From an uncultured Bacilli bacterium (GTDB taxonomy: Bacteria > Bacillota_I > Bacilli_A > RF39 > UBA660), in the NCBI GenBank assembly GCA_947626565.1, contig CANQSQ010000010.1, forward strand, positions 1-46,022: 46,022 nt of DNA. Reading direction: 5' to 3'. Shown here piece after piece: positions 43,001 to 46,022 of the stretch (its first letter is position 1; each line of letters begins with the position of its first letter). A program made the position numbers and the translations under genes. A model generated the notes under the pieces. The model was not told the DNA's origin and searched no databases. It saw only the letters and a program-made list of their open reading frames with translations.

Positions 43001-44093
43001 TAGAGATTTGAATGATTATCATCATGCACATGACGCTTATTTAGCTGCCGTCTTAGGTGAGTATAAGAATACATATTTAAAAACTATAAACTACGATAAA
43101 ATAAAAGAATTAAATCACAAATTATATGAAAATAAAGAATACAAAAAATTAAATTATGGTTACGTAATTAATAGTTTAGACAAGCAATTTATAAATTATT
43201 ATAATACAACAGGAGAAATAGTATTTGATCCAAGTCAATTTAATAAAATAGTTGCTGATACTTTATATTGTAATGACATACTAATAAGTAAAAAAACAGA
43301 AATAAGAACGGGAGCCTTCTATCAAGAAACTAAAAATTCTCATAAAAATGTAGGTAAAAATGACGTTCCTCTTAAGAAAGGTTTAGCAATGGAAGACTAT
43401 GGATCATATACCGAAATAAAACCATCATATTTAGATTTAATAAAATATGGTAAGAAGCAAAAACTAATAGGAATTCCTATCCTAATAAAAGAACAAGCAA
43501 AAAAAGACTCATCCATATTAGATTCATATATAAGAAAGCAACTTAAATTATCAGAAAATGAATCATATGAAATTTTAATTGCTAAAATTCCTTTTCAACA
43601 ATTAATAGATTATAAAGGTCAACTTACCTATATAACAGGCAGTACTTGTGAGTTAGTATCAGCTGTTCAACTACATATTGAAAAAAATTTAGCTATAAAA
43701 TGGAAGTATACTTTAAACAAAATTTTAAATGAAAAAGAAATACCTCTTAATGAAAACAAAGAACTAGTTTTAAATGAAGCTGATGAAGAAGTCCAAACAG
43801 ATGAAATAATTAGTTATTTGATAAAAAAACTTCATAAATATTATCCATTATATGAAAATCTTGCTAATAAATTTGAAGAATATTTACAAACAAACTCATT
43901 GAATTTAAAAGGTAAAGAAAAATTTGCTAAAGAACTATTCAAATTATTAAATGGCAAAAATGCTAATCTAAAAGATATAACTTCAGGTAAACTTACCAAT
44001 CGTCTAGGCAGATTAAATGGTCAAAATATAACATCAGGAACTTTATATTATAACTCTGTAACAGGATTGAGGTCTTATAAACGTGAGTTTTAG
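40098..44093 (+). CDS. cas9: CRISPR-associated endonuclease Cas9, type II-A
   Basis: Cas9 cuts DNA matched by a crRNA:tracrRNA guide next to a PAM. The 1331 residues carry all nuclease residues: Asp9 (GLDIGTTSVGWAV), Glu767 (MIEMARND), His976 and Asp979 (HHAHDAYLA) for RuvC, and His845 (EIDHILPRT) for HNH. An Arg-rich bridge helix (about 53-72) follows the first RuvC motif. The C-terminus (SVTGLRSYKREF) aligns with the end of SpCas9's PAM-interacting domain, but SpCas9 Arg1335 corresponds to Gly1304, so the PAM probably differs from NGG. A CGGAGG site precedes the ATG. The gene overlaps cas1 by 11 bases. Confidence 0.97.
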   Translation: MEKYNIGLDIGTTSVGWAVVNKEKNTIMRKGNKKLWGVRLFEEASTAENRRKQRSQRRRYARRKERINLLRKEFSDEINKVDNNFYTKLEESFYNKKDEKKTIKLTPKEKALIKEYNKKYPTIYHLREELINNKEQQDIRLVYLAIHHIIKYRGDFLYKGDFNSNNLNIKEALTTIMSLMNNYQIINIEDIETLSYKEIELALLNESKRDKKEALTKILSTIFPKEVCNEFIKFIMGNKTSINKLLAMDIEKNLELNIEKYDEKIDDLSSDIGDKIEILDAIKQLYDILILKRFFKDENTSISSVMVKKYKTHKQDLRNLKDLFLSNENLYNEIFKSTDNLCLYEKYIKGQLSYDEFTKELKSKFEILFEELANNQLKDKYLIEIQPKIDSGNFMPRITETNNSIYPFQLNKTELIQIIENQGRFYKFLLDKTNDGIYKLVKILEFKIPYYVGPLNDTTSSKNTKNKNSWMERKQNNVKITPYNFSEIVDLESSAEKFITRMTSNCTYLLTEPAMPSNSILYSKYKVLNELKQITINDMKLTEDFQNRIYKELFLKTKGTITNTIFTNFVYEKKEFDMFKDNLLVKGYSADNKFANNMQSYHDFFGENGIFEGTSYTIDDAEEIIKWITIFEDKDILEKKVKNNYNLSNDSIKKILSKKYKGWSNLSKTLLTTKYYVDPYTNIKKSILDLMEETPQNFMQIIFNDKYNFQKMIADFNKVNPNHKINYELVSDLATSPATKKGIYQALKVVEEIVDYMGYEPNGIMIEMARNDDKKERKQDRKKYLQNLYDSAKNDIENYPLLKSQLNDTKEITLKLYLYFLQEGKSLYSQQPIEIERLNECEIDHILPRTLYNDNSLDNKALVFKHENQEKAASFILPKRFRTEERKSWWNHLKNLKLISAKKYNRLIRDKYTDSDIEGFINRQLVETRQISKHVANILNNYYSKTKVTYLHANLSHDYREKFELFKYRDLNDYHHAHDAYLAAVLGEYKNTYLKTINYDKIKELNHKLYENKEYKKLNYGYVINSLDKQFINYYNTTGEIVFDPSQFNKIVADTLYCNDILISKKTEIRTGAFYQETKNSHKNVGKNDVPLKKGLAMEDYGSYTEIKPSYLDLIKYGKKQKLIGIPILIKEQAKKDSSILDSYIRKQLKLSENESYEILIAKIPFQQLIDYKGQLTYITGSTCELVSAVQLHIEKNLAIKWKYTLNKILNEKEIPLNENKELVLNEADEEVQTDEIISYLIKKLHKYYPLYENLANKFEEYLQTNSLNLKGKEKFAKELFKLLNGKNANLKDITSGKLTNRLGRLNGQNITSGTLYYNSVTGLRSYKREF

Positions 44094-44979
44094 AACGATA
44101 GTAATTGCTAAAAAGTCTAAACTTAGTTATAAAAATAGATTTTTAGTTGTCAAAAATGAGGAAGAGGAAAAATTTATTCATTTATCAGAAATAGATACTA
44201 TTATTATAGATTCAATAGCTGTATCTATTTCTTCTTATTTATTAAAAGAATTAAGTAGTAATAAAATAAACATTATTTTTTGTGATGAAAAACACAATCC
44301 TTTTGGAGAATTACAAAGCTTTTATTCTAAACACAACTCTACTAAAAAAATATATCAACAAATAAAATGGACCCAAAAAAGTAAAGATATCTTATGGCAA
44401 TCTATTGTTAAAAATAAAATCTACAATCAACACGTTGTTTTAAAAACAGTAAAAGCATCTAATGCGGACCAACTTTTAAAATATATTGAAGAAGTAAAAA
44501 TTGGCGATAAAACTAACAGAGAAGGTCATGCTGCTAAAGTCTACTTTAATGCCTTGTTTGGCAAAAAATTTATTAGAAATGCCGATGATAATATCAATAC
44601 TGCTCTAAATTATGGTTATGCTATTTTACTATCAACAATCAGTAAAGAAATAGTTAATATGGGTTATCTAACTCAACTAGGAATTCATCACAAAAATGAA
44701 TTTAATGACTTTAATTTATCCTGTGATATTATGGAAACTTTTAGACCAATTATTGATTTATATGTATTTTTTAATAAGGATAAAACTTTTGATTTTAATT
44801 ATAAATTGGAATTAATAAATATATTTAATAAAACATTTAAATATAACAATAAAATGTTTGTTCTTAAAGATATAATTAATCAACATGTCAAAAAAGTATT
44901 TTTAAGTCTTGAAGAAGGACTAGCATATGAGGATTTTATTTATGAGGAACCGAATAATGAGAGCAATTGTGTTTTTTGA
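44083..44979 (+). CDS. cas1: CRISPR-associated integrase Cas1, type II-A
   Basis: Cas1 with Cas2 inserts new spacers beside the leader. The 298 residues end in the typical helical domain with the catalytic set Glu147 (NREGHAAKVYF), His203 (GIHHKNEFNDF) and Glu218 (CDIMETFRPIID). The start is GTG at 44083, inside the last codons of cas9, which indicates translational coupling. Length and motif spacing match the type II-A branch. Confidence 0.96.
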   Translation: MSFRTIVIAKKSKLSYKNRFLVVKNEEEEKFIHLSEIDTIIIDSIAVSISSYLLKELSSNKINIIFCDEKHNPFGELQSFYSKHNSTKKIYQQIKWTQKSKDILWQSIVKNKIYNQHVVLKTVKASNADQLLKYIEEVKIGDKTNREGHAAKVYFNALFGKKFIRNADDNINTALNYGYAILLSTISKEIVNMGYLTQLGIHHKNEFNDFNLSCDIMETFRPIIDLYVFFNKDKTFDFNYKLELINIFNKTFKYNNKMFVLKDIINQHVKKVFLSLEEGLAYEDFIYEEPNNESNCVF

Positions 44980-45262
44980 TTTACCAAATGTGTTTTCTAT
45001 TGACCGAAAAAATTATTTAAAGTTCAGAAATTATTTGACAAAAGAAGGTTTTATTATGCTTCAAGAGTCAGTATATTCCAAACTGATAATGAACAAACAA
45101 CAAAGTGACTTATTAATAAAAAGATTAGAAAAAAATTCTCCTAAAAAGGGCATTATACAAGTATTAATAATAACAGAAAAACAGTATTCTAATATACAAT
45201 ATATCATTGGAAAAACTAATACAAAAATAATAAATAGTGAGGATAGGCTTATTGTTTTATGA
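44957..45262 (+). CDS. cas2: CRISPR-associated protein Cas2
   Basis: Cas2 dimerises to bridge two Cas1 dimers in spacer integration. The 101 residues start MRAIVFFDLP, the usual first strand with the Asp, and include KEGFIMLQESVYSKLI and a C-terminal strand DRLIVL. The start is placed at 44957 because it gives this N-terminus and has an AGGA site about 9 bases upstream; ATGs at 44927 and 44942 add residues not typical of Cas2. It overlaps cas1 by 23 bases and csn2 by 4. Confidence 0.95.
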   Translation: MRAIVFFDLPNVFSIDRKNYLKFRNYLTKEGFIMLQESVYSKLIMNKQQSDLLIKRLEKNSPKKGIIQVLIITEKQYSNIQYIIGKTNTKIINSEDRLIVL

Positions 45263-45939
45263 AAATAAATTTTGATTATTTAGAAAATAGTATTGAACTA
45301 GATAACAATAGTATCAATGTAATAGAAATAGAAAATAAAAAATATTTTTATAAAATAGTTAATGATTTTATAAAAATCAAAAATGGTATTGCTTTAGATG
45401 AAATAAAAACTTTTAAAAATAATTTAGAAGAGGTAGACTTAAACAATAAAATAGATATTATCATTGATTTTTTTAATTTAAATTATAATGATAAAAAACT
45501 AATTAATAATGTTGAAAAAAGTATTTTAGAAAAGGTTACTGTTCTTGAAAAAGAAAATTTAAATAAACAATATAAAAAAATAGTTAATATCCTTAGAGAA
45601 TTAGCTAATGATTTAGATTTACCAATTAATATATCAGATGAAATGCAACTAGAAAAACTAATAAAAATATTAAGAATAACTCTAGAAGAAAATAATGAAC
45701 TATTAGATAAATTATTACTATTAATTGATTTGAACAAAACTATATATAACAATGAAATAATCATTTTCATTAATTTAAAACAATTTTTATCCAAAAATGA
45801 ACTTATAGAACTATATAAATATTCTTTATATAATGAAACAAAAATAATAATGATAGACTCCCAATGTTATGAGGAAGTTATAAAATATGAAAAAAAATTA
45901 ATTATTGACAATGATTTAGAAGAATTTATGATACAATAA
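45259..45939 (+). CDS. csn2: CRISPR-associated protein Csn2
   Basis: Csn2 defines subtype II-A; it forms a ring on double-stranded DNA ends and helps spacer acquisition. The 226-residue length matches the short Csn2 form. Recognisable parts are the N-terminal MKINFDYLENSIELDNN, a long helical middle (about 80-160), and the C-terminal INLKQFLSKNELIELYKYS with IIMIDSQCYE. It overlaps cas2 by ATGA. The last gene of the cas operon, it ends only 47 bases before the first repeat. Confidence 0.93.
   Translation: MKINFDYLENSIELDNNSINVIEIENKKYFYKIVNDFIKIKNGIALDEIKTFKNNLEEVDLNNKIDIIIDFFNLNYNDKKLINNVEKSILEKVTVLEKENLNKQYKKIVNILRELANDLDLPINISDEMQLEKLIKILRITLEENNELLDKLLLLIDLNKTIYNNEIIIFINLKQFLSKNELIELYKYSLYNETKIIMIDSQCYEEVIKYEKKLIIDNDLEEFMIQ
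45905..45937 (+). promoter_or_regulatory. Candidate promoter of the CRISPR array
   Basis: TGATACAAT (45929-45937) is an extended -10 at the very end of csn2. A perfect TTGACA lies at 45905-45910, but with a 21-base spacer, longer than ideal. The RNA would start near 45944, at the first repeat-complementary segment. Confidence 0.45.
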
Positions 45940-45986
45940 AATTAGATGACATAGATTCATTTAAGAGCATAGATTTAAAATTTGAG
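45940..45986 (+). promoter_or_regulatory. CRISPR leader with anchor motif and two repeat-complementary segments
   Basis: The leader is only 47 bases. Its last seven, ATTTGAG (45980-45986), match the leader-anchoring sequence that directs type II-A Cas1-Cas2 to the first repeat. It also contains AGATGACATAGAT (45944-45956) and CATAGATTTAAAA (45968-45980), each able to pair over 13 bases with the first repeat. Confidence 0.85.
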
Positions 45987-46022
45987 GTTTTAGATCTATG
46001 TCATCTTGAATGGTATGAAAAC
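45987..46022 (+). CRISPR. First repeat of a type II-A CRISPR array (array continues beyond the window)
   Basis: The last 36 bases begin GTTTTAGATCTATG and end GGTATGAAAAC, closely resembling the S. pyogenes type II-A repeat in length, ends and the TTGAATGGT block. The match to the tracrRNA anti-repeat and the leader motif just before it identify it as the leader-end repeat. Spacers are outside the window, so their number and targets cannot be read. Confidence 0.92.

Overview
The window is strongly AT-rich and uses the standard bacterial code: TGA is a stop (for example at the end of map), while TGG encodes Trp. Strong AGGAGG-type ribosome binding sites, the spc/alpha ribosomal gene order, a four-cysteine (zinc) S14, an LPXTG-like surface protein, a type VIIb-like secretion ATPase and a type II-A CRISPR-Cas9 locus point to a low-GC Firmicute with a cell wall. 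Dockerin/M60 surface proteins suggest a host- or gut-associated member of the Bacilli/Erysipelotrichia/RF39 neighbourhood. The placement is inferred from gene content and base composition only.

Region 1 (1-9734) is the end of the S10 operon and the complete spc and alpha operons in one dense co-oriented run: rplP(partial)-rpmC-rpsQ-rplN-rplX-rplE-rpsN-rpsH-rplF-rplR-rpsE-rplO-secY-adk-map-infA-rpmJ-rpsM-rpsK-rpoA-rplQ. It ends at an intrinsic terminator. rpmD (L30) is missing between rpsE and rplO. Region 2 (9866-16060) holds an SDR oxidoreductase, an unknown protein, two degenerate EcfA-like ATPases without an EcfT, truA, two unknown proteins behind a promoter with a strong leader hairpin, and rplM-rpsI behind a structured leader.

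Region 3 (16181-31279) is accessory. It holds a holin-like protein with an M23 peptidase, a ZIP metal transporter, and a reduced T7SSb-like cluster (EssC, EsaB/YukD and two small helical proteins). It continues with a SpoIID-domain protein, a zinc-dependent phospholipase C-like protein, an Abi_2/HEPN protein overlapping an HtrA protease, a CorA transporter, an IPNTG-anchored surface protein and an HD hydrolase.

Region 4 (31560-37850) is a two-gene unit. A 1772-residue secreted M60-type metallopeptidase carries an internal dockerin-like EF-hand pair. The next gene encodes a membrane-anchored protein with a cohesin-like ectodomain. Together they look like a self-contained system for tethering a mucin-type protease to the cell surface.

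Region 5 (37937-39856) is trxB-trxA and an unknown protein. Region 6 (39969-46022) is a complete type II-A CRISPR locus: a divergent tracrRNA, cas9, cas1, cas2, csn2, a short leader and the first repeat, at which the window ends. The leader can pair with the first repeat in two mutually exclusive 13-bp ways, and one of these segments copies the tracrRNA anti-repeat core. The tracrRNA promoter overlaps the cas9 ribosome binding region and start codon.
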